The position numbers and the translations under genes are program-made. From contig CAVUNW010000081.1 of NCBI GenBank assembly GCA_963742865.1, forward strand, positions 59,201 through 123,200: DNA of 64,000 nt. The letters are read 5' to 3'. This DNA comes from Bog-532 sp963742865 (GTDB lineage: Bacteria > Actinomycetota > Actinomycetes > Streptosporangiales > Streptosporangiaceae). This document shows positions 18,697 to 27,575 of the stretch, piece after piece. Below the pieces are notes generated by a model. It ran no database searches, had not been told where the DNA came from, and worked only from the letters and a program-made list of their open reading frames with translations. Numbering within the stretch: position 1 is the first letter of the stretch; each line of letters begins with the position of its first letter.

Positions 18697-20548
18697 ATGC
18701 CGGACGAGTCGTCTGCCGACCACGAGCAACGCGGTGCGGGCGCGCCACGCGCCGGGGACGGCGCGCGTCCGGGGCAGGGTGCACCCGGGCCGGACGAATG
18801 CCTAGACGCGGGGTTCTTGTCCCGTGACGTGCCTCCGCCGCCCGGCCAGGACCGATCGGGATCCGGCCTCGGCTCCGGAGAGGTGTTTGATACCTGCCTG
18901 CCGGGCCCTGACCTGGCCGGGGCCGCCGATAAAGCCGCCGGGGCGGCCCGCGATTTCGCTGACCTTAACGACGACGAGCTGATCGGCACCCTGCGGGCCT
19001 TCGACAGGATGGAAGCCTGGTCGGCAGCCGGGAAGGCGGCAGCCGCGGTCGAGCTGGCCCGCCGCCGCCCAGCGGTGGGCCGTGACCGCGCGATCCGGGC
19101 GGGGAAGACGGCGCCGTGGGGTACGTACTGCGCGGATGAGCTCGCCGCGGCCTCGCTACCTCCCGTAACGCCGCCGAGCGGATGCTGGCTGTGGCCTACG
19201 ACCTTTCGACCCGGTTGCCCGAGACGAGCCGCGCCCTGAATGAGGGTGTGATCAGCTGGTACAAGGCGCAGGTCATCGCGGAGGCCACCCGGATGCTGAG
19301 CGATAACGACGCGGCCGCCGCCGAAGCGCTCGTCCTGCCCACCGCCGGTGGGAAGACCCCCGCACAGATCCGCAGCGCCACCGGCCGCGCTGTCCTCAAC
19401 GTCGATCCGGAGGGGGCCCGGAAACGGCGGGAAGAGGCCCTCAAGGACGCCCGGGTGGAGCTGTGGCGCGAAGATGCCGGGACAGCTGCCTTGTGCGGGT
19501 TCCATCTGCCTCCCGACGAGGCCCTTGCCGCTGACCAGGCCATCACGGCTCTCGCTCTCGACCTGAAAGCCGCCGGATGCCCCGGCGCCATGGACCAGCT
19601 ACGGGTGCGCGCCTACCTGGACATCCTGCTCGGCAAGGACACCCGTCAATCGCTCAACCAGCAGCAACCGGCAACCAGCTCCGCTCGCGCGGACGGCGGC
19701 ATGCCTTCGGGGGGCCAGGAGCCCGGCACCGGGCCCACCAGCGCACCGGGCGAACCCGGGTCGGCCGCGGCGGCGAAGATCAACCTGACCATTCCCCTAG
19801 CCACCCTGCTCGGCCTAGCCGACAATCCTGGTGAGGCCGCTGGGTTCGGGCCTATCGACGCCGACTTGGCCCGGGACCTCGCTGCTAGAGCCGCTACTAG
19901 CCCCGGGACCAGCTGGTGCGTGACGGTCACCGACGCCCACGGGCACCCCAGCGCTCACGGTTGCGCCAAACCCGGACGCCGTAAGAAAGCCAGGCGAAAG
20001 AAAGGCCGGGGCGGCCTGCCGTTCGGGAACCGTGCCAGGCCACCGGACGGTAGCGCGCCACGAGGGAGTGCCGGCCGCCGGCCAGTGCCGGGCCGCCGGC
20101 CAGTGCCGGGCCGCCGGCCAGTGCCGGGCCGCCGGCCAGTGCCGGGCCTCCCGGCGGGTACGGCACCTGGCGGCTGCGCCCGGTTGCCCGCGGTCCCGAC
20201 CTGACCATCGACCTGGAACCGATCCCCGTCACCGACTGCGATCACCGGCACGAAACCGCCGCCCACGACCCCAGCGACAAGCTCCGCCACCTCGTCCACA
20301 TCCGCGACGGCGAATGCACGTGGCCGCCCTGCCGGCGCGACGCACAGCGCTGTGACTTCGAGCACGCCATTCCCTGGGAGCAAGGCGGCCGCACCTGCGC
20401 GTGCAACGCCGGGCCCCGCTGCCGCCACCACCATCACCAAAAACAAGCCGCGGGCTGGCGGCTGGACCAGCACCTGCCCGGATACCACACGTGGACCACC
20501 CCCGCCGGCCGCCAGTACACCAGCGGCCCCATCATCTATCCCATCTGA
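18697..20548 (+). pseudogene. DUF222 / HNH endonuclease protein (13E12-type), two frameshifts
   Basis: A repeated-type actinobacterial protein with an N-terminal DUF222 domain and a C-terminal HNH nuclease. Frame one (from ATG 18697) runs to DELAAA; one missing C near 19150 shifts it. Frame two carries LATSRNAAERMLAVAYDLST through INLTIPLATLLGLADNPGEA. A second shift within 20055-20150, in or beside an 18-bp minisatellite, leads to frame three with GGYGTWRLRPVA, LRHLVHIRDGECTWPPCRR, the nuclease core RCDFEHAIPW and CRHHHHQKQ, and the stop at 20548. The intact protein would be about 615 residues. With two shifts it is not translated whole unless the shifts are read errors. Confidence 0.78.
20075..20146. 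repeat. Four exact tandem copies of an 18-bp unit
   Basis: CCGCCGGCCAGTGCCGGG is repeated at 20075, 20093, 20111 and 20129 with no differences. It lies in the linker between DUF222 and the HNH domain. All three forward frames are open through it, so a nearby indel would go unnoticed in any one frame. Confidence 0.95.
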
Positions 20549-20566
20549 ATGGGGCCCCATTAGGTC

Positions 20567-21493
20567 TTACCGCACCGGAGGCGGGTTCCCCTCCGCGCTG
20601 GCGGCCAGGCTCATGTCCCACTCGCAGACCGTGCAGGCGTGACGGAACGCCGACCGTGCGAACTCCAGGCCCGCGGCGCGCGGGTCCGGGGCGGACCGAA
20701 CGTCGTCCCAGTCGATGATGTACTCGCCCAGGGCGCTGTCCCAGTGCGCACCGTCCGGGGACAGGGCCGCGCGGTCGAAGCCTTCGGGGGCCGGATGCGC
20801 GTAGGCGTAGAACGCGGCCTTGCCGTACCGTGCGTCCCCGGGCCACCAGCCGACGGCTACCTCCTGGGCATCCATGGCGTTGCGCATGATGAAGTCGTCC
20901 GAGGGAGGCTCCGCCGGGCGCCCGGAAAAGAGGCTCACCGACAGATCGAACGCGCCCCACCACGCGTTGACCGGCGTCTTGCGGCCGCGGTACGGGGCCC
21001 GGAAGGCGGCCAGGATCAGTGCGGCCTCCGTCGCCGCCGCGAAGTATTCGGCCACCTGGATGGGGTCATAGTGGGCGTGCTCGTTGTCTTCGTCCAGCGG
21101 AACGGTCCACGGGACCTCCTGCGGCGCGGGGTCGATCTCCACGTACCCGCCGCCCATCCGGCGTACCGCCGCCAGAACCTCGCGGGTGACCTCGCCCACG
21201 GAGCGGTTCGGTCTCAGCGGGATCCGATCCGCCTGGCCGTCACTGTGCTCGACCACCGCCTCGTGCGCCCCCAGGTCCAGCGCGACCACGAGCGTCCCGA
21301 GGCCGTCGGGCGCGGGCAGCGGCAGCGTCTCCCACCCGCGTGCGGTCAGGCGGAGCGCCGCGTGTTGCAGTTGCGGCTCCGGCGGAGCGAGCGTCACCGC
21401 CAGCTTGCCGAGAACCTGGGTGTGCGCGTGCAGCGTGTCGCACGTCGCCTGCCACTTCGGGTAGGGACGCAACGGCCATGGCAAGAGGGACAT
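20567..21493 (-). CDS. DUF5996 family protein
   Basis: A 308-residue soluble protein. It begins LLPWPLRPYPKWQATCDTLH and continues with LHAHTQVLGKLAVTLAPPEP, TPVNAWWGAFDLSVSLFSGR, VGWWPGDARYGKAAFYAYA and a C-terminal CEWDMSLAASAEG. This layout is that of DUF5996 proteins, whose role is unknown. The start ATG 21493 is the only one near the conserved N-terminus. Its stop lies 18 bases from the stop of the broken HNH gene on the other strand. Confidence 0.85.
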   Translation of the reverse strand: MSLLPWPLRPYPKWQATCDTLHAHTQVLGKLAVTLAPPEPQLQHAALRLTARGWETLPLPAPDGLGTLVVALDLGAHEAVVEHSDGQADRIPLRPNRSVGEVTREVLAAVRRMGGGYVEIDPAPQEVPWTVPLDEDNEHAHYDPIQVAEYFAAATEAALILAAFRAPYRGRKTPVNAWWGAFDLSVSLFSGRPAEPPSDDFIMRNAMDAQEVAVGWWPGDARYGKAAFYAYAHPAPEGFDRAALSPDGAHWDSALGEYIIDWDDVRSAPDPRAAGLEFARSAFRHACTVCEWDMSLAASAEGNPPPVR

Positions 21494-21523
21494 GAGCCGC
21501 AGGCTAACATCAGTCGGCCCGGC

Positions 21524-22096
21524 TCAGACCTTTCCCAGGGCGCGGGACACGGCGGCCGTGATGATCTCTGGTTTGGGCCGGACGGGATCGCCCGCGACCA
21601 GGACGGTCGGCGTGGCGGCCACCCCGGCCTCGTCGGCGCGCGCGGTCACGTAGGACGGCCACGCCAGGTACGGCCCGTCGGCCAGGCAACTGGCGAACGC
21701 CGGGCCCGTGAGCCCGGCCTCCACACCGAGGCCCGCCAGTTCCATGTCGCTCAGCCCCGGTCCGCCTTCGGGCGGCTGGTGCACGAAGAGCAGGTGCGCG
21801 AACTCCATGAACCGGTCCTGGTCGGCGGCACAGCCCGACGCCGCCGCGGCCCGGGTCGAGTAGTTCGTGGTCGAGGCGTCGTCGAGAAAGTTCATCGGGT
21901 GGTAGACGATGTTGGCCTCGTCGCTGGCGGTCAGTGCGGCCAGCGCCGGTCCCGACGACAGCTCGAACTGCCGGCAGAACGGGCACAGGAAGTCGATGTA
22001 GGCGTCAATCCGAACCGGCCCGCTCCCGACGACGACTCCGTCGCCTTCCGGCGTGGCACCCCGGGGAACGCGGGCAGGTGCGGCGGGTTGGGTCAT
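21524..22096 (-). CDS. DsbA/thioredoxin-fold protein (cytoplasmic)
   Basis: A 190-residue thioredoxin-fold protein with the redox motif CPFC in RIDAYIDFLCPFCRQFELSS (residues about 30-50), an inserted helical domain, and the cis-proline segment GVAATPTVLVAG. It has no signal peptide or transmembrane helix, unlike secreted DsbA homologues, so a cytoplasmic redox or isomerase-like role is likely. ATG 22096 is chosen because GGGAGGGG lies just upstream; the ATG four codons earlier would bury that ribosome site inside the gene. Confidence 0.85.
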   Translation of the reverse strand: MTQPAAPARVPRGATPEGDGVVVGSGPVRIDAYIDFLCPFCRQFELSSGPALAALTASDEANIVYHPMNFLDDASTTNYSTRAAAASGCAADQDRFMEFAHLLFVHQPPEGGPGLSDMELAGLGVEAGLTGPAFASCLADGPYLAWPSYVTARADEAGVAATPTVLVAGDPVRPKPEIITAAVSRALGKV

Positions 22097-22202
22097 GGCC
22101 CCTCCCATACGATCGGCGGTCCTAGCGGTAGTCTTCAGCGTCGCATGGGCCTGTCAGCATCACATCGCGAGCCCTGGCAATGAGGCCAGCACCAGGAGGT
22201 GA

Positions 22203-22814
22203 TTGGGATGGGATCTGCGGGCCCGCCGGATCCGCGAGGCGGGCCGGGATCCGCGAGGCGGGCGGGACCCGCGAGGCGGGCGGGACCCGCGAGGCGGGCG
22301 GGACCCGCGAGGCGGGCGGGACCCGCGAGGCGGGCGGGACCCGCGAGGCGAGCGGGACGCTCCAGACGAGCGAGACGAGTCCGAGGCGGAGCGGGATGAC
22401 CGTAATCTCGCCGAACTGCTGCAGGAACTGCGCGTCGCCGGACTGGGCGTGCAGGTCCTGTTCGGCTTCCTGCTCTCGCTGCCCTTCACGAACAGATTTG
22501 CCCATCTCAGTCACGGCCAGCGGGACCTGTACCTGCTGAGCCTGATGCTGGCCGCCGCCGCGACGGCGCTGCTGCTGGGGCCGGTCGCCTACCACCGGCT
22601 GGTGTTCCGCCGCGGCGAGAAGGAACGCCTGGTGCGCGCGGCCAACGTGATGGCGATCCTGGGCCTGGCCACGGTGGGATTGGCCGTCTCGGCGGCCGTG
22701 CTGCTGGTGACCAGCTATGTGGCCGACACGCTGACCGCGGCGCTGATCACCGCGTTCGTCTTCCTCTCGTTCGCCGGGCTGTGGTTCGCCTTCCCCCTGG
22801 CCCGTCGGCGCTGA
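22203..22814 (+). CDS. DUF6328 membrane protein with repeat-bearing N-terminus
   Basis: A membrane protein of about 200 residues. The conserved body is LAELLQELRVAGLGVQVLFG, then four hydrophobic segments ending FLSFAGLWFAFPLARRR, as in DUF6328. The first 55 residues are repeats of RDPRGG from an 18-bp minisatellite. The best ribosome site and start (AGGAGG at 22194, ATG 22208) opens a different frame that stops at 22399. The DUF6328 frame can only begin at TTG 22203, too close to that ribosome site. Either a one-base indel lies in the repeat, or a weak TTG start is used. Confidence 0.75.
   Translation: MGWDLRARRIREAGRDPRGGRDPRGGRDPRGGRDPRGGRDPRGGRDPRGERDAPDERDESEAERDDRNLAELLQELRVAGLGVQVLFGFLLSLPFTNRFAHLSHGQRDLYLLSLMLAAAATALLLGPVAYHRLVFRRGEKERLVRAANVMAILGLATVGLAVSAAVLLVTSYVADTLTAALITAFVFLSFAGLWFAFPLARRR
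22227..22352. repeat. About seven tandem copies of an 18-bp unit
   Basis: The unit CGGGACCCGCGAGGCGGG is exact at 22263, 22281, 22299 and 22317, with single changes at 22245 (GGGATCC) and 22335 (last bases) and a partial copy before 22245. It encodes RDPRGG in the DUF6328 frame, and all three forward frames are open across it. Confidence 0.9.
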
Positions 22815-22831
22815 GCCGTTCCGGCCCGCGC

Positions 22832-23323
22832 CTACTTGGCCGCGCCCGCGCCGCCGGCCGTTCTGAGCCGCCCCCGGGCGGACGACGACTCAGACATCGG
22901 TACGAGCCGGCCTGCCTTGCCCAGCCCGAACGGCGGCATGTTGCCGTAGATGGCCTCGTACTCACCGGCCCGCACGAGGTACGTCTCGTGCCAGATCCCG
23001 GTCCGGTCGCTCGTACCCACCCGGCGCCAGTAGTGCCGCCATACCGCGAGGTGAGGGTCGCTCGTGTCCGTGGCGAATGCCTCGAGGTGATCAAACGACC
23101 GCCAGTACTGCACGATCGTGGGCAGCCCCATCTGGTAGCCGAGCAGGCCTTTTTCTGGATGCGCGACCAGATAGTCCAGCATGTGCTGCATCCCCCGGCG
23201 GCCGCCGAGGTCCATGATGGTGCGCAGCAGATGAAGTTTGCTGTTGAAGCGGGCCCCGATCAGGAAGACGACGAAGTCCCCGTCGATCTCCGCCGCCATG
23301 CGCCGTCCTGCTATCTGTGCCAT
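22832..23323 (-). CDS. DUF4188 (monooxygenase-like) protein
   Basis: A 163-residue protein of the DUF4188 family, related to dimeric alpha-beta-barrel monooxygenases. It has RRMAAEIDGDFVVFLIGARF at the start, MGLPTIVQYWRSFDHLEAFA in the middle and GIWHETYLVRAGEYEAIYGN, a segment typical of the family, near the end. Substrate unknown. ATG 23323 has GGGGAGG seven bases upstream; longer forms from 23455 lack a ribosome site. Confidence 0.85.
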   Translation of the reverse strand: MAQIAGRRMAAEIDGDFVVFLIGARFNSKLHLLRTIMDLGGRRGMQHMLDYLVAHPEKGLLGYQMGLPTIVQYWRSFDHLEAFATDTSDPHLAVWRHYWRRVGTSDRTGIWHETYLVRAGEYEAIYGNMPPFGLGKAGRLVPMSESSSARGRLRTAGGAGAAK

Positions 23324-23478
23324 GATCCCTCCCCAGATCTGGCGATAGCGTAAGTCGTGACCCGGCGGGCAGCCAAGAGGGGCCAATGTCGTGGCGCCGC
23401 TGACCGCGCCGCAGCAACGTGACGCGCCGCGGTCAGCGCGGGCGGATAATTTCATTTAACGGAGCTCTGCGGGACTGA

Positions 23479-24903
23479 TCACCACGCCGGGAGGTCGAAT
23501 GGCCGCAGGTACGGTGTGGGCCGGTACCGCAGGAACGCCGGCGGCGTGGCGGTCGGCGTGCTCCCGGTGGAGAAGATGTTGTACGCCGGACCGAGCGCTG
23601 CGGCCTGCGCGTTCAGGTCAGCCGGGCTGAGCGCGTCATCGTCCCAGTGCCCGGTGCGGAGCCGGTTCAGCAGGGTCTGGGCGGCGGCGATCGTCTCGGC
23701 CGGGGTAAACGCGCAGTGCCCGGCCCGGTGCACGAAGATCTGCCGGAGCAGGCGGCCGTCACCGGCGCGGTCGACGACCTGCCGGTAGGCCTGCTCGTTC
23801 TGCGGCACCACGAGGCCGTCGCCGGTGGTGTGCATGGTGAGCACCGGCATCGACAGCTCGCCGTTGAAGGCGATGTTCTGGGCCAGGTACCCCACTGCGG
23901 AGGGCTTGGCGCTGATCCGCGCGGCGTGGTTGAGGGCCTGCAGGTCGTGGGTCAGGCTCAGCCCGGCGGCGCGATAGAGCGCAAGCACCTCGCCGGAGTC
24001 GGCCGACTTGGCGAACTGGGTGAAGTAGTTCACCCCGGTGTTCCAGGACGGGTTCCCGCCCGCCCGGGCTTCGAGTTCGGCGCGGAACGCGAAGATGAAC
24101 GGGAAGTCAACCTGGGTGTCCCACAGGTACTGGTTGGCTTCCTGGCTGGTGACGTCGCTGCGGGACGGCTCGTCGGACAGCGGCGTGAACCAGCCCGGCG
24201 TGTCACTGAGCGCGGCGGCCAGCGCCAGCCGGGCCCGGCCCTGCGGGGTCTGCTGCGCCGCGCCGGCGGCCGCCTCGGCGCCGGCCAGGTTCGTGCTCGG
24301 GCTGGTGATGTTGACGACCTGCACCGACGGGTCAATGAGCTGCTGGAATCCGAACGCCCCATCCAGCGCGGTGTTCCAGGTGGCTACGCCACCCGAGAGC
24401 ACGCCGCACATCGGCAGCGCGGCACTGAACCGGTTCGGGTACCGCTGAATCAGGCCCGCGGTGATGATGCCGCCCAGTGAGTGCCCCCAGGCGATGGTGT
24501 GCGACGGCGTGCGGTACGTCCGGCCGAACACGTCGAGCGTGCCGATCTGATCGGGCAGGGCTTGCTGGATGGCCCAGCCGGTCGTGGCGTAGGAGGAGCC
24601 CGCCAGCGCGTATCCGTGGCTGAGCAGCCAGCCGCCGGTGACCGGATCCCCGGCGTCCTGGGCCGGGTTCGGCGACCCGGGTACCACGTACCCGTGGCTG
24701 TACAGGAAGAGCGTCCCGTTCCACGGGCCGGAGGGGCACTGGATCCGGTAGGTCGCGCCGTCGGGCAGCGAGCCGTCCAGCGTGGTCACCGCGCCAGATG
24801 AGCCGCACGACTGGCTGGCCAGCGCGGGCGCCGCCGCGGTGAGCCCGGCGGTTAGCAGGGCGGCGGACATGACGATTGCAGCAAGCCGTTTCGGCCTCAA
24901 CAC
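23479..24903 (-). CDS. Secreted alpha/beta-hydrolase
   Basis: A 474-residue exported hydrolase. The signal peptide is LRPKRLAAIVMSAALLTAG with an ALA-S type cleavage at about residue 27. The nucleophile elbow is AWGHSLGGII (Ser near residue 140); PVLTMHTTGDGLVVP carries the likely acid and VHRAGHCAFTPAE the likely catalytic histidine. An inserted cap of about 150 residues separates them. Substrate unknown, possibly an ester or peptide. GTG 24903 is chosen since GGAG lies seven bases upstream and the signal peptide begins there. It is monocistronic, diverging from the PhnB-like gene. Confidence 0.83.
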   Translation of the reverse strand: MLRPKRLAAIVMSAALLTAGLTAAAPALASQSCGSSGAVTTLDGSLPDGATYRIQCPSGPWNGTLFLYSHGYVVPGSPNPAQDAGDPVTGGWLLSHGYALAGSSYATTGWAIQQALPDQIGTLDVFGRTYRTPSHTIAWGHSLGGIITAGLIQRYPNRFSAALPMCGVLSGGVATWNTALDGAFGFQQLIDPSVQVVNITSPSTNLAGAEAAAGAAQQTPQGRARLALAAALSDTPGWFTPLSDEPSRSDVTSQEANQYLWDTQVDFPFIFAFRAELEARAGGNPSWNTGVNYFTQFAKSADSGEVLALYRAAGLSLTHDLQALNHAARISAKPSAVGYLAQNIAFNGELSMPVLTMHTTGDGLVVPQNEQAYRQVVDRAGDGRLLRQIFVHRAGHCAFTPAETIAAAQTLLNRLRTGHWDDDALSPADLNAQAAALGPAYNIFSTGSTPTATPPAFLRYRPTPYLRPFDLPAW

Positions 24904-25150
24904 GACCACGCTCCATTGCGCAAAACGTGAATGCGGGATTACGAGGACAATAACCCGGTATGCACTAATTGCGACAGAGCCCGACAAGGGCGTGTCTCAT
25001 TCTTTACGGCTGGTCCGGGCGGCCAGAGGCTCACGAAACATCGCCCGCGCGAAGCCGGGTCACTGTCACACCCGCCTGTTACGCTCACTCTGCGTATACC
25101 TCGATCGGGTGCTGATCGAGTCACCCGGAGGGGCTAACGGGGAGAAGATG

Positions 25151-25561
25151 ATGGCTTCTCAGCTGAACCCATACCTCAACTTCAACGGCACCACGCGTCA
25201 GGCGATGGAGTTCTACCAGAGCGTGTTCGGGGGTGACCTGAACCTCACCACGTTCGGCGAATTCGGGGCCAAAGACTCGCCGGACGCCGACCGGATCATG
25301 CACGGTGTGCTCGAAACGAGCACCGGCTACACGATCATGGCGGCCGACGCCTACAGCAACGGGCAATACCAGCCCATGGCCGGATTCGGGGTCAGCCTGA
25401 GCGGCGACGACGAGGCCCTGCGCGGCTACTGGGGCAAGCTCGCCGACGGCGGCACCGTCACCATGCCGCTGCAGAAGCAGGCCTGGGGCGACGAGTTCGG
25501 CATGGTCACGGACAGGTTCGGCGTCCCCTGGCTGGTCAACATCTCCCAGCCGCAGGCCTAG
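25151..25561 (+). CDS. PhnB-like VOC-family protein
   Basis: A 136-residue protein of the PhnB/3-demethylubiquinone-type VOC group. It has LNPYLNFNGTTRQAMEFYQS at the N-terminus, YTIMAADAYSNGQYQPMAGF in the middle and QAWGDEFGMVTDRFGVPWLV at the end. Function of the group is not established. Two adjacent ATG codons (25148, 25151) follow GGAG; the second has better spacing. A longer frame extends upstream without a ribosome site. Confidence 0.88.
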   Translation: MASQLNPYLNFNGTTRQAMEFYQSVFGGDLNLTTFGEFGAKDSPDADRIMHGVLETSTGYTIMAADAYSNGQYQPMAGFGVSLSGDDEALRGYWGKLADGGTVTMPLQKQAWGDEFGMVTDRFGVPWLVNISQPQA

Positions 25562-25753
25562 CCCAGCCGCGGGTCCCCCGGACGGCCATGCTGCGGCCGT
25601 CCGTGGGACCGCGCTGTGGTCTCTCTGGCGTGCCGTTCCCCCGGACGGACGGCCTACAGTCGCGCCCCAGCGACCGCGCCTCGCCCTGATTCACGGCTAC
25701 CCTCGACGGGATCTCGAAAGATCACGTCACGCCAGCAACGGAGAGAGGCGAGT

Positions 25754-26125
25754 ATGAGCATCAGCAAGCCCGAGGTTGACTTTCCCGGCGGTGAGCCGCC
25801 GAAGGACCTGCAGATCACCGACATCTGGGAGGGCGACGGAGGAACCGCGAAGGCGGGAGACACCGTCCAGGTCCACTACGTCGGGGTCGCCTACTCGACG
25901 GGGGAGGAATTCGACGCCAGCTGGGACCGGGGTGACCCGCTGGAGTTCCAGCTGGGGGCCGGGCGTGTCATCGCCGGCTGGGACCAGGGCGTGCAGGGGA
26001 TGAAGGTTGGCGGCCGCCGTCAGCTGATCATCCCCCCGGATCTGGCCTACGGTAATCGCGGCGCCGGCAACGTCATCGCCCCCGGCGAGACCCTCATCTT
26101 CGTCTGCGACCTGGTCGCGGTCTGA
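25754..26125 (+). CDS. FKBP-type peptidyl-prolyl isomerase
   Basis: A 123-residue single-domain FKBP that accelerates cis-trans isomerisation of prolyl bonds. The fold is clear from GDTVQVHYVGVAYSTGEEFD, ASWDRGDPLEFQLGAGRVI, GWDQGVQGMKVGGRRQLIIP, LAYGNRGAGNVIAPGETLIF and the final strand VCDLVAV. No export signal, so cytoplasmic. ATG 25754 follows GGAGAGAGGCG. A strong hairpin ends the transcript. Confidence 0.93.
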   Translation: MSISKPEVDFPGGEPPKDLQITDIWEGDGGTAKAGDTVQVHYVGVAYSTGEEFDASWDRGDPLEFQLGAGRVIAGWDQGVQGMKVGGRRQLIIPPDLAYGNRGAGNVIAPGETLIFVCDLVAV

Positions 26126-26131
26126 TCACTC

Positions 26132-26171
26132 GTCCCGGCGCCGGGCTCGTTTACCGGCCCGGCGCCGGGAC
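26132..26171. terminator. Perfect 15-bp hairpin after the FKBP gene
   Basis: GTCCCGGCGCCGGGC (26132-26146) pairs with GCCCGGCGCCGGGAC (26157-26171) around a 10-base loop, seven bases after the FKBP stop. No T-run follows. Confidence 0.8.
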
Positions 26172-26328
26172 GTTCACCCGGCTGCGCGCCTTGGCGCCCG
26201 GCGGCTCCACCGCTCTGTAATAGCCGCCTCGCACCGGGCTGCCTGGCTCCGCAAATTTCCCCTGCGCTGTATCAAGGCCGCAGTGCCGCCCTCCTCCCTG
26301 TGACCGGTTGCGTCAGCTTGGGGGGAAG

Positions 26329-26850
26329 ATGGGCGGGCTGAGTCAGCAGGCCGCTGTCGGCGGGGCGCTCGACGCAGGCGCTAGCCGGCGGGCGGGCCGC
26401 GGATGGTGGCGGGCCTGGCGGGCCCGTTTCGGGCTGGCCGAAGTTTGCGGTACGACCGGAGCGGCTGCGGGCTTCGCCGCCGGTTACCTGCGCACCGGAT
26501 CGCTCCTCACCGCCGCCGGGCTGGCCACGATCTGTGAGGTCATCGGGTTCTACGGGTGCGTCGGGGCGAAGGCGGCGGCGGCGGCTCGCCGGGCCACCGT
26601 GCATCTGGCCGGGTGGCAGAGGCTGGCTGCTGGGGCAGGGCACGCGGTCCGGCAGCAACTGGCCTCGTGTGCCATCGCAGAAGCCCTGGACGATCTCCTC
26701 ATCCGTCCCGGCTGCCTGGCTGGCGCTGCCTGGCTGCTGCGGCCGCTGCCGGGCGGGGTGTGGCTGGGATTCGTGATCGGTAAGGCCGCTGCCGATGTGG
26801 CCTGGTATGGCATGGAAGCCTCCGCGCGCTGGGGTGTCGCGTGGTCACTC
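26329..26850 (+). pseudogene. Membrane protein of a decarboxylase operon, 3' end eroded
   Basis: From ATG 26329 (GGGGGAAG just upstream) the frame gives RFGLAEVCGTTGAAAGFAAG, then EVIGFYGCVGAKAAAAARRA, a DDLLIRPGCLAGAAWLL segment and GFVIGKAAADVAWYGMEAS. This arrangement of hydrophobic segments recalls membrane proteins encoded next to type III PLP decarboxylases. After about 26840 the frame runs into decarboxylase-like sequence without a stop, so its own 3' end and the start of the next gene have been lost. No function assigned. Confidence 0.45.
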
Positions 26851-27118
26851 GCATCCGGCCGCCGATATCGTCGCGGCGTGGCAGGCCGGTTATGGCGTTT
26901 CGCCGCCTACAGCGTCAATGAACTCCGGAAGATCGCCCGGCACGCTCCGGGTTCGGCAGTGCTGGTGCGTCTCTGCACCGGCGTTGGCGGCCCCGTCGGC
27001 GACCAGGGCAAATCCGGGGCACGACATCGACCCGCCGCCGCTGACCGAATACGCCGCTGCGATCAGCCACGCGGCCGGGCATCACCAGGTGTCAAAACCG
27101 GAATCGCCCTTAGCTAAT
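26850..27118 (+). pseudogene. Relic of a type III PLP-dependent (ornithine/lysine) decarboxylase
   Basis: Three short pieces in changing frames match parts of alanine-racemase-fold decarboxylases in the right order. They are HPAADIVAAWQAGYG (26852-26896), then FAAYSVNELRKIARHAPGSA with VLVRLCTGVGG in the next frame, then DIDPPPLTEYAAAISHAAG back in the first. The lysine-bearing N-terminal segment and most of the barrel are missing. This is clearly non-functional. Family assignment is by eye on short segments. Confidence 0.45.
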
Positions 27119-27575
27119 TTGCTGTCTCAGCTTTACCATGCACGTGCATCGTGGCATTTAGTGACCTTGATCACCCTGCAGGCGGGTCCGCCTCGGCATA
27201 TCCCATCGTCCCCGTGTGGTGCTCTGCGTACCTGTTTCGGTCCTTGTAATCGGCCTGTAATATCAGTGCCTTAAGTCCGCTAATGTCCTGGTGGGCCAGG
27301 GTTTTTCGGCCATGCCGGGCCACGACGGCGGCCCGGAGAGCCGCCGTCACTCCCGGCCCCGGATGGCCGGATCTGGCACCCGGTCCCCACCCCGGCGCCA
27401 CAGAGCGCAGCCTCCAGACTTTCTTTACCCACCTTTGACGGATTTGTATCCATCCGTTTATCCGTTTAGGCTCACCGGCTGTCAGGCGCTCCGAAGGCTG
27501 TCTCACCCCAGGTGGCATCCACATGCACCGTGTCTAGCCTTCCCAGTGAGCGCGCCCAGCACGGGAAGGAACCTT
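27119..27575. other. Long leader/promoter region of the LysM protein gene
   Basis: About 455 bases without a supported gene. The AT-richer stretch 27120-27290 (GTTTCGGTCCTTGTAATCGG and nearby) probably contains the promoter, leaving a leader of up to 280 bases. I looked for the c-di-AMP (ydaO) riboswitch that often precedes such genes and did not find its conserved blocks. Confidence 0.4.

Noticed and set aside
27119..27575. c-di-AMP (ydaO) riboswitch before the LysM/transglycosylase gene
   Set aside because: Expected from the gene type, but the conserved blocks (GGGGAACC-like and CAGCTAACCTCGTAGG-like) are not present.
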